Assembly (NCBI GenBank): GCA_016927965.1 | Contig: JAFGLP010000111.1 | Coordinates: forward strand, 1-9,110 | Reading direction: 5' to 3' | From: Dehalococcoidia bacterium | GTDB lineage: Bacteria; Chloroflexota; Dehalococcoidia; GIF9; UBA5629 | DNA: 9,110 bases | Part shown: piece after piece, positions 1-5,048 of the stretch | How positions within the stretch are numbered: the first letter of the stretch is position 1 | Layout of the letters: every line of letters begins with the position of its first letter | Made by a program: the position numbers and the translations under genes | Notes under the pieces: generated by a model | The model's input: only the letters and a program-made list of their open reading frames with translations | Databases searched by the model: none | Told to the model about the DNA's origin: nothing

Positions 1-49
1 TCCGGCCCCTGCTCCTGCGCCTCCTCCAACCCCGCCCCCGGCACCGTGA
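1..49 (+). CDS. C-terminal tail of a proline-rich protein (partial, 5' end outside window)
   Basis: Reading from base 2, the frame gives a Pro/Ala-only tail (PAPAPAPPPTPPPAP) ending in TGA at 47-49. Codon usage is entirely proline/alanine, and a strong terminator follows 30 bases later, so this looks like a genuine gene end. The tail closely resembles the C-terminus of the coiled-coil lipoprotein at 1899-2321 (PAPYPAPSPAPPPPMP), so the unseen gene may be a paralogue with the same layout: lipoprotein signal, coiled coil, Pro-rich tail. That is inference from fifteen residues of low-complexity sequence, and unrelated proline-rich tails could look the same. No function can be assigned. Confidence 0.55.
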   Translation, partial: PAPAPAPPPTPPPAP

Positions 50-79
50 CCCGGTAACTGTTAGTGAATCAATAATGTG

Positions 80-122
80 AGGGGAAGACCACAGCTTGTC
101 TGCGGTCTCTTCCCCTCTTTTT
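80..122 (+). terminator. Rho-independent terminator of the upstream partial gene
   Basis: The left arm AGGGGAAGACCACA (80-93) pairs with the right arm TGCGGTCTCTTCCCCT (101-116), with a small bulge and a G-T pair, and is followed by a T-rich run (CTTTTTT, 116-122). It lies 30 bases after the stop codon at 47-49, as expected for the end of that transcription unit. It separates that gene from the acyl-CoA synthetase gene. Confidence 0.8.
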
Positions 123-273
123 ACCTGTCAGGCAGCACTTCCTCATGCTTGCTGGCTTTTTTAATTCCGGTCAAATCCTTGTGACACCGTATATCGTGAA
201 ATGATTTAGCATATCGCGGTTAAATATGTTGCAGCCTGCAGGAAGTGACTGGTAATGCAGCCTGCTCCCCTCT

Positions 274-282
274 TGATATAAA
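274..282 (+). promoter_or_regulatory. Extended -10 promoter element for the acyl-CoA synthetase gene
   Basis: TGATATAAA combines a TG dinucleotide, one spacer base and TATAAA (5/6 match to TATAAT), the form of an extended -10 element that can work without a good -35. No good -35 is visible 16-18 bases upstream. Transcription would begin near 289. That leaves a leader of about 43 nt before the TTG start at 332 and makes the upstream GTG at 245 untranscribed from this promoter. Confidence 0.4.
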
Positions 283-318
283 ATGTACGGCAGGGTCTAT
301 TTTCTTAATGCAGTTCAT

Positions 319-324
319 GGAGGG
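319..324 (+). promoter_or_regulatory. Ribosome binding site deciding the TTG start at 332
   Basis: GGAGGG sits 7 bases before TTG 332. The alternatives in the same frame (GTG 245, ATG 308, ATG 317) have no comparable site at a workable distance. Confidence 0.7.
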
Positions 325-331
325 AAACAGC

Positions 332-1765
332 TTGCTATTAAATGACGGTTTCTCCAAAGCTTTTCACCCGGCTTCCATTGCGGTGGTGGGCGTATCGGAT
401 ACAAAAACAAGGAGAATGAGGGGGCCTTATGGCGGCTTTACGACACTCTGCAATTTGCTTGATCTGGGCTTTGAAGGACGTATTTACCCAATCAATCCGA
501 AGGCCAGCGAGATACTGGGGCTGAAGGCTTATCCGAGCGTCAGCGCCCTGCCGGAGCCAATCGACCTGGTTATCGTGAGCGTTCCCGCTAGGCTGGTTCC
601 CGGAGTGCTGGAGGATTGTATTCAAGCCGGGGCATTGAATGTGCATGTCATGTCCTCCGGTTTTGGTGAGACTGCACAGGAGGAAGGCCTGAAGCTGCAT
701 GAAGAAGTGCGCCGCATAGCGTTGTCAGGCGGGATACGCCTGATCGGTCCGAACTGTATGGGCTTGCAGGTGCCATCGGCGAAGATGTCGACTTTCGAGG
801 TGCGCCCGCAAAACAATGGGCCCGTTTCCGTGGTATCGCAGAGCGGTTCGGTGGTGAGCGTGATGATGACTTTTGCGCCGGCATCCGGTATCGGCTTCAG
901 CAAAGCGATAAGTTGCGGGAATTCGCTGGTGCTGGATATTACCGATTATGTTGAATTCCTGGCTGATGATCCTGATACTGGGATAATCGGGCTTTACATT
1001 GAAGGGATTAAAGACGGCCGGCACCTGCTGGAGATTGTGCGGAAAACCAATCCTGTCAAGCCCGTTATCATCTGGAAAGTCGGTTTGAGTGATTCCAGTG
1101 CCCGGGCTGCCCTGTCCCATTCGGGCATGCTTGGGGGTGAGCGCCGTTCGTGGGATTCCTTTTTCAAGCAGACGGGGGCTGTGCGTGTAAAAACCGTCGA
1201 AGAGCTGTCCGACAGCATCATGACCTTTCTTTACATGAAGCCGGTGAGGGGTAAAAATGCCGCCGTGTTGACAGCTGGTGGGGGAGTCACGGTGGCTGCC
1301 GGTGAAATTTGCACCGAGGGAGGTATTAATCCGCCTGCGCTGGCCCCTGAGACCAGAGAAAAGCTGCTCAAGATTATTTCGCTGGTAAACCAGGGGGTGG
1401 CTAACCCGCTGGATGTGCCGGATTCGCTGGCGCGGCCGGATATGATCAAGCAGATACTGCTCGTCCTGTCCGAAGACCCGGGTATAGATTTTCTCATTCT
1501 GGACTGCCTTTCCCTGGTATTTAAATACCAGATAATGGCGGATATGTTCGCACAGGCCATCAGTGAGTTTGTTCAGGAGAACCGCAGCAACAAACCGCTG
1601 GCGGTTGCCATAAATACACTTTGGGGAGACCTGCCGGAATCCCAAAAAGGTCCCTGGACGCAGAAGCTTTTAAAGTTGGGTGTGCCGGTTTACGGATCGC
1701 TGGCGCGGGCCTGCCGGGCTATCTCCGGTTTTGCCGACTACCACCGGCGCTTTTCAGTGGGTTAA
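332..1765 (+). CDS. Acyl-CoA synthetase (NDP-forming) alpha-type subunit, CoA-binding and ligase domains
   Basis: This 477-residue protein belongs to the ADP-forming acetyl-CoA synthetase / succinyl-CoA ligase alpha family. The family converts an acyl-CoA plus ADP and phosphate to the acid, CoA and ATP (or the reverse) through a phosphohistidine, in the cytoplasm. An N-terminal CoA-binding Rossmann domain covers about residues 5-120 (FHPASIAVVGVSD, then GRIYPINPKASEILG). A first ligase domain follows with GPNCMG at 139-144 and VSQSGSV. SHSG carries the presumed phosphorylated histidine, His263, and a second ligase domain runs to the end. The ATP-grasp (beta) domain that completes the enzyme is absent from the protein and from the window, so the partner must lie elsewhere or the reaction differs. 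The TTG start is chosen for its GGAGGG site; the longer GTG 245 frame is less likely. The gene looks monocistronic. The acyl substrate is unknown. Confidence 0.85.
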   Translation: MLLNDGFSKAFHPASIAVVGVSDTKTRRMRGPYGGFTTLCNLLDLGFEGRIYPINPKASEILGLKAYPSVSALPEPIDLVIVSVPARLVPGVLEDCIQAGALNVHVMSSGFGETAQEEGLKLHEEVRRIALSGGIRLIGPNCMGLQVPSAKMSTFEVRPQNNGPVSVVSQSGSVVSVMMTFAPASGIGFSKAISCGNSLVLDITDYVEFLADDPDTGIIGLYIEGIKDGRHLLEIVRKTNPVKPVIIWKVGLSDSSARAALSHSGMLGGERRSWDSFFKQTGAVRVKTVEELSDSIMTFLYMKPVRGKNAAVLTAGGGVTVAAGEICTEGGINPPALAPETREKLLKIISLVNQGVANPLDVPDSLARPDMIKQILLVLSEDPGIDFLILDCLSLVFKYQIMADMFAQAISEFVQENRSNKPLAVAINTLWGDLPESQKGPWTQKLLKLGVPVYGSLARACRAISGFADYHRRFSVG

Positions 1766-1781
1766 TTAACAAAGGGATATA

Positions 1782-1816
1782 ACAAGTAATTAATAAATTT
1801 AATATAAGTTACTTGT
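1782..1816. repeat. Inverted repeat ACAAGTAA / TTACTTGT after the synthetase gene
   Basis: A perfect 8-bp inverted repeat (1782-1789 and 1809-1816) surrounds a 19-base AT-rich centre. There is no T-run after it, so it is a poor terminator. Its right arm overlaps the first YTGTCA box, so it may instead belong to the control region of the following lipoprotein gene. Confidence 0.4.
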
Positions 1817-1851
1817 CAGCCAGAAGTTAATTACCTGTCAGCAGCCTGTCA
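1809..1851 (+). promoter_or_regulatory. Helically phased YTGTCA boxes upstream of the lipoprotein gene
   Basis: TTACTTGTCAG (1809-1819) and TTACCTGTCAG (1831-1841) are near-identical and 22 bp apart. A third core, CTGTCA (1846-1851), lies 11 bp after the second core (1835-1840). Spacings of 22 and 11 bp place all three on the same DNA face. If the TATACT at 1874-1879 is a -10, the boxes would centre near -71, -49 and -38, where an activator usually sits when the -35 is poor, as here. No regulator is identified. Confidence 0.4.
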
Positions 1852-1865
1852 AGAATATCCCCTGA

Positions 1866-1893
1866 ACCTCCTTTATACTGTGAAAAAGGAGGT
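1866..1893 (+). promoter_or_regulatory. Perfect hairpin sequestering the ribosome binding site of the lipoprotein gene
   Basis: ACCTCCTTT (1866-1874) is the exact reverse complement of AAAGGAGGT (1885-1893), with a 10-base loop. The right arm is the entire Shine-Dalgarno of the ATG at 1899, so a transcript containing both arms could hide its own ribosome site. The left arm overlaps the TATACT at 1874-1879. If that hexamer is the true -10, transcription starts near 1886 and the left arm is not in the RNA. The repeat is certain; its role is open. Confidence 0.5.
1874..1879 (+). promoter_or_regulatory. Possible -10 box (TATACT) of the lipoprotein gene
   Basis: TATACT matches TATAAT at 5 of 6 positions and is identical to the -10 of the well-formed promoter at 8264-8293. 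No acceptable -35 is found 16-18 bases upstream (AAGAAT at the 17-bp position). Initiation near 1886 would give a very short leader that still contains most of the ribosome site. Confidence 0.35.
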
Positions 1894-1898
1894 AAATA

Positions 1899-2321
1899 AT
1901 GAAAATAAGTTTAATCGCCGGTTTGCTGACGGTAGCGTTAATAGCGGTGGCATTGTCTTCGGGGTGCGCTTCATATGTAACCAGCGACCAGGTCATGTCT
2001 TTGCAAACCCAGGTCAATTCACTGAGCGGCCAGCTTAATTCTACCCAGCAGCAACTGGCCTCAACCCAGCAGCAGCTTAACTCAACACAGCAACAGCTTG
2101 ATTCAGCCCAGCAGTCGCTTACACAGGCACAATCTCAGCAGCAGAGCAAATATGCTACGTCTGCGCAGCCAATCTATCAGCCTACTGTTGTCTACCGGAA
2201 TTATACATACGGAACACCTGCGTACAGGTATTTCTGGTATCCGAGTCCGTCCCCTTCATATCCGTATTCACCGGCCCCCTACCCGGCGCCCTCTCCTGCT
2301 CCGCCCCCTCCTATGCCCTGA
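1899..2321 (+). CDS. Small coiled-coil lipoprotein with Tyr/Pro-rich tail
   Basis: This 140-residue protein starts with a lipoprotein signal (MKISL, hydrophobic stretch, LSSGC), predicting cleavage and lipidation at Cys23 and a location on the outer face of the membrane. Residues 31-82 form a Gln/Ser/Leu heptad region: NSTQQQL 47-53, ASTQQQL 54-60, NSTQQQL 61-67 and DSAQQSL 68-74, with leucine at each seventh place. It is a likely coiled coil recalling Lpp-type proteins in layout, without demonstrable homology. The tail from about residue 94 is rich in Tyr and Pro (YRNYTYGTPAYRYFWYP, then PSP/PAP repeats), possibly an extended envelope-interacting segment. The ATG has a full AAAGGAGGT site. 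The gene ends at a strong terminator and looks monocistronic. A similar tail ends the partial gene at 49. A structural or stress-related envelope role is conceivable, but function is unknown. Confidence 0.8.
   Translation: MKISLIAGLLTVALIAVALSSGCASYVTSDQVMSLQTQVNSLSGQLNSTQQQLASTQQQLNSTQQQLDSAQQSLTQAQSQQQSKYATSAQPIYQPTVVYRNYTYGTPAYRYFWYPSPSPSYPYSPAPYPAPSPAPPPPMP
2037..2120 (+). repeat. Four imperfect 21-bp tandem repeats encoding the heptads
   Basis: Four consecutive 21-bp units read roughly as TCAACCCAGCAGCAGCTTAA-like blocks encoding [NAD]S[TA]QQ[QS]L. They keep the reading frame and the coiled-coil register, suggesting growth by repeat duplication. Confidence 0.7.
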
Positions 2322-2345
2322 TATTCGATCATTTTTTCTCTAACC

Positions 2346-2385
2346 TAGGGGGGATGCCAGTACATGGCATCCCCCCTAATCTTTT
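2346..2385 (+). terminator. Strong Rho-independent terminator after the lipoprotein gene
   Basis: A perfect 14-bp stem pairs TAGGGGGGATGCCA (2346-2359) with TGGCATCCCCCCTA (2365-2378). The loop is five bases and ATCTTTT follows. There is no matching T-run on the other strand, so it serves the plus strand. Confidence 0.9.
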
Positions 2386-2412
2386 CGGGTACCGTGTAAA
2401 TAATTCTTCTAT

Positions 2413-2442
2413 TTGACAAATGCTTTATCCATTAGTTAGATT
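2413..2442 (+). promoter_or_regulatory. Promoter of the CCG-domain gene
   Basis: A perfect -35 TTGACA (2413-2418) is followed after 18 bp by TAGATT (2437-2442), a 4/6 match to TATAAT that keeps the key T, A and final T. The predicted start near 2449 leaves a short leader with the GGGAGG ribosome site. It lies just after the preceding terminator. Confidence 0.55.
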
Positions 2443-2463
2443 TTGCCTCAATGGGAGGTTGGA

Positions 2464-3273
2464 ATGGTAAATACAGATACTGTTGAAAATATAGAGAAGT
2501 ACGGCGATTGCCGCGGCACGGGCAGTAAAAAGACGCGCATCCTGGTGGATGAGATCGGCTATCCCATCGGTCAAAAGGCGGAGTATGCCATTATAACTGG
2601 CTGCTTCCAGGCCGAGAGCATGCCGCATGTGCTGAAGGCCTTGAAGAACGTACTTGACCATTACCGTGTCAGCTATACGCTGCTACCCAAAGAGCACTGC
2701 TGCGGCTGGATGCCTCTGGGCCAGCCTGCTGTCATGTCCAAAGACGAGGAGGCTATAGCCAGGTTCAAGCAGGTATCACGGGGGTTTATCATGAAGAACG
2801 TTGATCAGGCTAAAGCAATGGGAGTTAAGTCGATAGTTTTATTCTGCGGGGCCTGCGAGCCGCATTATACCAACATGAAAGACGAGATCGACCTGGAGGT
2901 CATCTCTTACAGTGAATTGATGGACCGCTGCTTTACCACCGGCGCCCTTGATGATGAAATCGATTATTACGCTGGCTGCTACCGTTTCCGCCGCAAGCTG
3001 ACCGACAGGCCGGTAGATATCGAGCCGCCGGTCAGAATACTTAACAGGATCAGCGGCCTGAAGGTAAACTACCTGGATAACAGCAGGTGCTGCTATATTC
3101 CTGCACACCTGGAGCAGCTGCTGGGCACTGTAAAAAGCAATTCGGTGGTCAATATATGCTCGGGTTGCTACTATAACCTGGCCCAGAAGCTGAAGGAGGG
3201 ATCATCTGCCAGGGCCAGGATGCTGCCGGAGGTCGTGTGGAGCGCCATCAGCGGGCATAAAATGGAAGGCTAG
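2464..3273 (+). CDS. HdrB-like CCG-domain (cysteine-rich) protein
   Basis: This 269-residue protein has two cysteine-rich CCG modules of the kind in heterodisulfide reductase subunit B/D, the LutA/GlpC type and related oxidoreductases, where they bind non-cubane [4Fe-4S] clusters. Module 1 is canonical: Cys47, then 31 residues, Cys79-Cys80-Gly81, and CGAC at 128-131. Module 2 has Cys172, Cys209-Cys210 followed by Tyr211 in place of Gly, and CSGC at 232-235, so the ligands are kept and the glycine is lost. There is no N-terminal ferredoxin domain and no transmembrane segment, so it is probably a soluble subunit working with partners. None are in the window: no HdrA, HdrC or dehydrogenase. ATG 2464 is chosen because GGGAGG (2453-2458) lies five bases before it; a TTG at 2443 in the same frame has no such site. 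An electron-transfer or thiol/disulfide redox role is likely; the substrate is unknown. Confidence 0.8.
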   Translation: MVNTDTVENIEKYGDCRGTGSKKTRILVDEIGYPIGQKAEYAIITGCFQAESMPHVLKALKNVLDHYRVSYTLLPKEHCCGWMPLGQPAVMSKDEEAIARFKQVSRGFIMKNVDQAKAMGVKSIVLFCGACEPHYTNMKDEIDLEVISYSELMDRCFTTGALDDEIDYYAGCYRFRRKLTDRPVDIEPPVRILNRISGLKVNYLDNSRCCYIPAHLEQLLGTVKSNSVVNICSGCYYNLAQKLKEGSSARARMLPEVVWSAISGHKMEG

Positions 3274-3410
3274 AGAAGGGTGAGGATCCATCAAACAAAA
3301 TGAATTGAAGCAGTGCTGCATGCGCCATCCGGGGGAATGATATGCACTATTAGATGATCCGACATAACATGTGATTCGAGATTAATTAACATCGATAAGT
3401 GGACACGAAG
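3274..3410. other. Intergenic gap before the pentapeptide-repeat gene
   Basis: This 137-base stretch shows no terminator for the CCG-domain gene and no promoter I would defend. Base composition shifts toward AT near its right end (ATTAATTAACATCGATAAG). No ORF of note is present. Confidence 0.4.
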
Positions 3411-3986
3411 ATGGATTTTGTTCAGGGCAGTTACTATCAGGAGAGCTTTCACAACCTATCATTATCAAATGAGATTATAAAATCAATCGAGTTTGAAGAA
3501 TGTAAACTGGATAGCTGCAGCTTTATCGGATGCGTATTTGAAAAGTGCAAATTTATAGATTGTGAATTTAGCGGATGCATTTTAAGCGCAGTTAACCCCA
3601 TGAACAGTCATATAGCGGGGTTAAAATTCTCAAAGTGTAAAGTGATAGGTTGTGACTGGACAAAAGCCGCGCAAATACAGTCACTGGAGTTTATCGGTTG
3701 CCAGATCAATTATTCCAACTTCGCAATGCTGAAAATACCCAGAGTCAAGATGACAAATTGTGAGGCAAAAGAAGTTGATTTTACTGAAACAGATTTAAGT
3801 GAGGGGATTATTACCGGCACGGATTTCGAACGGGCAATATTTTCCCGTACTAATTTGACTAAAGCAAACCTGACCGGTGCAATTAATTATTATATAGATC
3901 CCAGATACAATACACTTAAAGAGACACATTTCTCTCTTCCGGAGGCACTGTCTTTACTGAACTGCATGGATATTATTTTAGATTAA
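3411..3986 (+). CDS. Pentapeptide-repeat protein with a cysteine ladder
   Basis: About 191 residues are built from five-residue units with a central Leu, Phe or Ile, predicting a right-handed quadrilateral beta-helix. Clear units run CKLDS, CSFIG, CVFEK, CKFID, CEFSG, CILSA, and later VDFTE, TDLSE, TDFER, TNLTK, ANLTG. Six consecutive units begin with cysteine, which would line up along one edge of the helix. The C-terminal stretch (NYYIDPRYNTLKETHF, then SLPEALSLLNCMDIILD) is a cap seen in a subgroup of such proteins. Family members include the gyrase-protecting Qnr, MfpA and McbG proteins, but most are uncharacterised, and no specific target is shown here. The start is uncertain: ATG 3411 has a weak GTGGA site upstream, while GTG 3399 (four residues longer) has none. 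Base composition is about 36% GC over 3421-3600 against about 55% in the neighbouring gene, suggesting transfer. No partner gene is evident. Confidence 0.8.
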   Translation: MDFVQGSYYQESFHNLSLSNEIIKSIEFEECKLDSCSFIGCVFEKCKFIDCEFSGCILSAVNPMNSHIAGLKFSKCKVIGCDWTKAAQIQSLEFIGCQINYSNFAMLKIPRVKMTNCEAKEVDFTETDLSEGIITGTDFERAIFSRTNLTKANLTGAINYYIDPRYNTLKETHFSLPEALSLLNCMDIILD

Positions 3987-4058
3987 TTCCTTCTATAAGT
4001 ATATTTGAGGGCGATATACTGTCAGCTTGATGATGATTTAATTGGTCAATACAATAAC

Positions 4059-4781
4059 CTAGTTAACTTTGTCCTTATTAAACTCTTCCAGCAGTTCTTT
4101 GGCACGGGCCTCCTGTCCTTTCGGTACAGGCACATGCACTTCATATTCCTGGGTTATGGTGCCGGTCAGGGCGAAATAGCTGAATTTGAGTAAGGGGGGA
4201 GTGTCCTCAACATACTCGACGGAATTGAGGTATGATCCGAGTTGTTTCCACAGGTGTAACCGGCGATTGAAGTAAAGCCCCTCTTTGGCTAAATAGGCCT
4301 CACCCTGGTATTGCTTATTCTCCCTGTTATCATACCAGCCGGTGGACCATGCTGTGAAGCCGATTACTATAATCAGCCCCAGTACAGCTGATAAGGTCCA
4401 CACGCTGCTTAACGGGTTGAGGACGGCGTAGATGACGCCGACGGCCAGTGCAATGCCGGCTGCTATGAAGAGCAGTGCCCTCTTGCTTTCCTTATTCCTG
4501 GTAGCTTCTTTCTCGATATACTGCGTCCACTGCTCGGGCGTGTAAGTCCAGTGAGCGAGCAGCCCTTCGCCTCTGATGAAGCTGTCTATCTTGCCTGCCC
4601 GGCCGCCATAGACCAGCGCAACGATAAAGCCGGTGATGACCATGATCAGGCTGATAACGGCAATGACTATGCTGAAAGGAGTGCCTTCGAAGGCAAATGG
4701 TAAAAACGTCAGCACGAAGAAAACAGCCGTGATTATCCACCATGTACGGGAAGTTGTTCGAGCCGGGTTAGATTTGTTCAA
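4059..4781 (-). CDS. Four-helix integral membrane protein of unknown function
   Basis: The 240-residue product has two pairs of hydrophobic helices. The first pair lies near the N-terminus (WWIITAVFFVLTFLPFAF and IVIAVISLIMVITGFIVALVYGG). The second follows a polar loop (LLFIAAGIALAVGVIYAVL and LSAVLGLIIVIGFTAW). The loop contains YTPEQWTQYIEKEATRNKESK and the soluble C-terminal ~70 residues hold a beta-rich segment (GEAYLAKEGLYFNRRLHLW, then VHVPVPKGQEARAKELL). The layout resembles widespread uncharacterised bacterial membrane proteins; I cannot name a family. The TTG start at 4781 is chosen because AGGAGG (4787-4792) lies five bases before it and because a promoter at 4849-4877 would start transcription near 4842, which excludes the longer frame up to 4916. 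It is convergent with the pentapeptide-repeat gene and divergent from the binding-protein gene. Confidence 0.75.
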   Translation of the reverse strand: MNKSNPARTTSRTWWIITAVFFVLTFLPFAFEGTPFSIVIAVISLIMVITGFIVALVYGGRAGKIDSFIRGEGLLAHWTYTPEQWTQYIEKEATRNKESKRALLFIAAGIALAVGVIYAVLNPLSSVWTLSAVLGLIIVIGFTAWSTGWYDNRENKQYQGEAYLAKEGLYFNRRLHLWKQLGSYLNSVEYVEDTPPLLKFSYFALTGTITQEYEVHVPVPKGQEARAKELLEEFNKDKVN

Positions 4782-4786
4782 ACTCA

Positions 4787-4792
4787 CCTCCT
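4787..4792 (-). promoter_or_regulatory. Ribosome binding site deciding the TTG start at 4781
   Basis: On the minus strand AGGAGG is separated by TGAGT from the TTG initiator. A GTG two codons earlier overlaps the site itself and can be excluded. Confidence 0.75.
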
Positions 4793-4848
4793 GCCGGTTA
4801 TAAGGCGCGGCAACATTCTTAAGCGCAGCCGCCGAATGTACTGTCTTC

Positions 4849-4877
4849 ATTATATAAACAAGTGCTGGCAGGCACAA
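4849..4877 (-). promoter_or_regulatory. Promoter of the four-helix membrane protein gene
   Basis: On the minus strand TTGTGC (4872-4877) is followed after 17 bp by a perfect TATAAT (4849-4854). The -35 is only half matched, the -10 fully. Initiation near 4842 gives a leader of about 60 nt containing a weak GCGGC/GCCGC dyad (4807-4811 and 4828-4832). Confidence 0.6.
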
Positions 4878-4962
4878 TGGTATCCTGTACGCACAAACTC
4901 TAATCAACTGCTGCAAAAAATAGCCTGGTGGGATTGGGATATCTAGAAAATAACGTGAAATA

Positions 4963-4981
4963 TTGCATTACTTTGCATTAC
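4963..4981. repeat. Tandem TTGCATTAC boxes in the divergent intergenic region
   Basis: TTGCATTAC occurs at 4963-4971 and again at 4973-4981, a 10-bp period and so the same helical face. The pair lies 68 bases before the binding-protein start codon and upstream of TATAAA at 5008-5013, which lacks a good -35. It is a plausible activator or operator site; the protein that binds is unknown. Confidence 0.4.
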
Positions 4982-5007
4982 GGATATAGAAAAGCTAAGG
5001 ATGTTAG

Positions 5008-5013
5008 TATAAA
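5008..5013 (+). promoter_or_regulatory. Possible -10 box of the binding-protein gene
   Basis: TATAAA (5/6 to consensus) within TAGTATAAAATG lies about 35 bases upstream of the start codon. No recognisable -35 stands 16-18 bp upstream. With the phased repeat at 4963-4981 centred roughly 48 bases before the expected start site, an activator-dependent promoter is possible. Confidence 0.35.
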
Positions 5014-5048
5014 ATGATGGTCTTAATATTGTTGAGGGGTGTGAAATT

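Larger units (their letters stand above)
123..331. other. Intergenic leader region before the acyl-CoA synthetase gene
   Basis: With the terminator, 282 bases between 49 and 332 hold no convincing gene. After the terminator I see a TTACCTGTCAG word (121-131) that recurs upstream of the coiled-coil lipoprotein gene. There is also a direct repeat TGCAGCCTGC at 230-239 and 256-265 (26-bp period) and an extended -10 element at 274-282. An in-frame GTG at 245 opens the synthetase frame early, but the residues it adds (MTGNAACSPLDIKCTAG...) do not resemble the family's N-terminus. Confidence 0.5.

Noticed and set aside
245..331. In-frame GTG-initiated extension of the acyl-CoA synthetase gene
   Set aside because: It has no spaced ribosome site, spans a good extended -10 element, and adds residues unlike the family's N-terminus. 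TTG 332 has a GGAGGG site.
725..1645. 306-codon open frame on the minus strand
   Set aside because: It is antisense to a well-supported enzyme gene, has no ribosome site or family resemblance, and is His/Arg-rich as expected of a codon shadow.
1809..1852. Minus-strand TTGACA at 1847-1852 as an antisense promoter into the synthetase gene
   Set aside because: The hexamer 17 bp downstream (TAACTT) matches TATAAT at only three positions, and the TGTCA words are better explained as a phased repeat set.
3411..3986. Naming the pentapeptide-repeat gene as a qnr/mcbG resistance determinant
   Set aside because: The fold is shared by many proteins of unknown function, and nothing specific to gyrase-protecting members can be shown by eye.
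4005..4193. Short plus-strand frame of 62 codons
   Set aside because: It mostly lies antisense to the end of the membrane protein gene and has no recognisable start signals or domains.
4782..4916. N-terminal extension of the four-helix membrane protein
   Set aside because: The extension crosses the TATAAT promoter at 4849-4877 and lacks a ribosome site, while AGGAGG stands five bases before TTG 4781.
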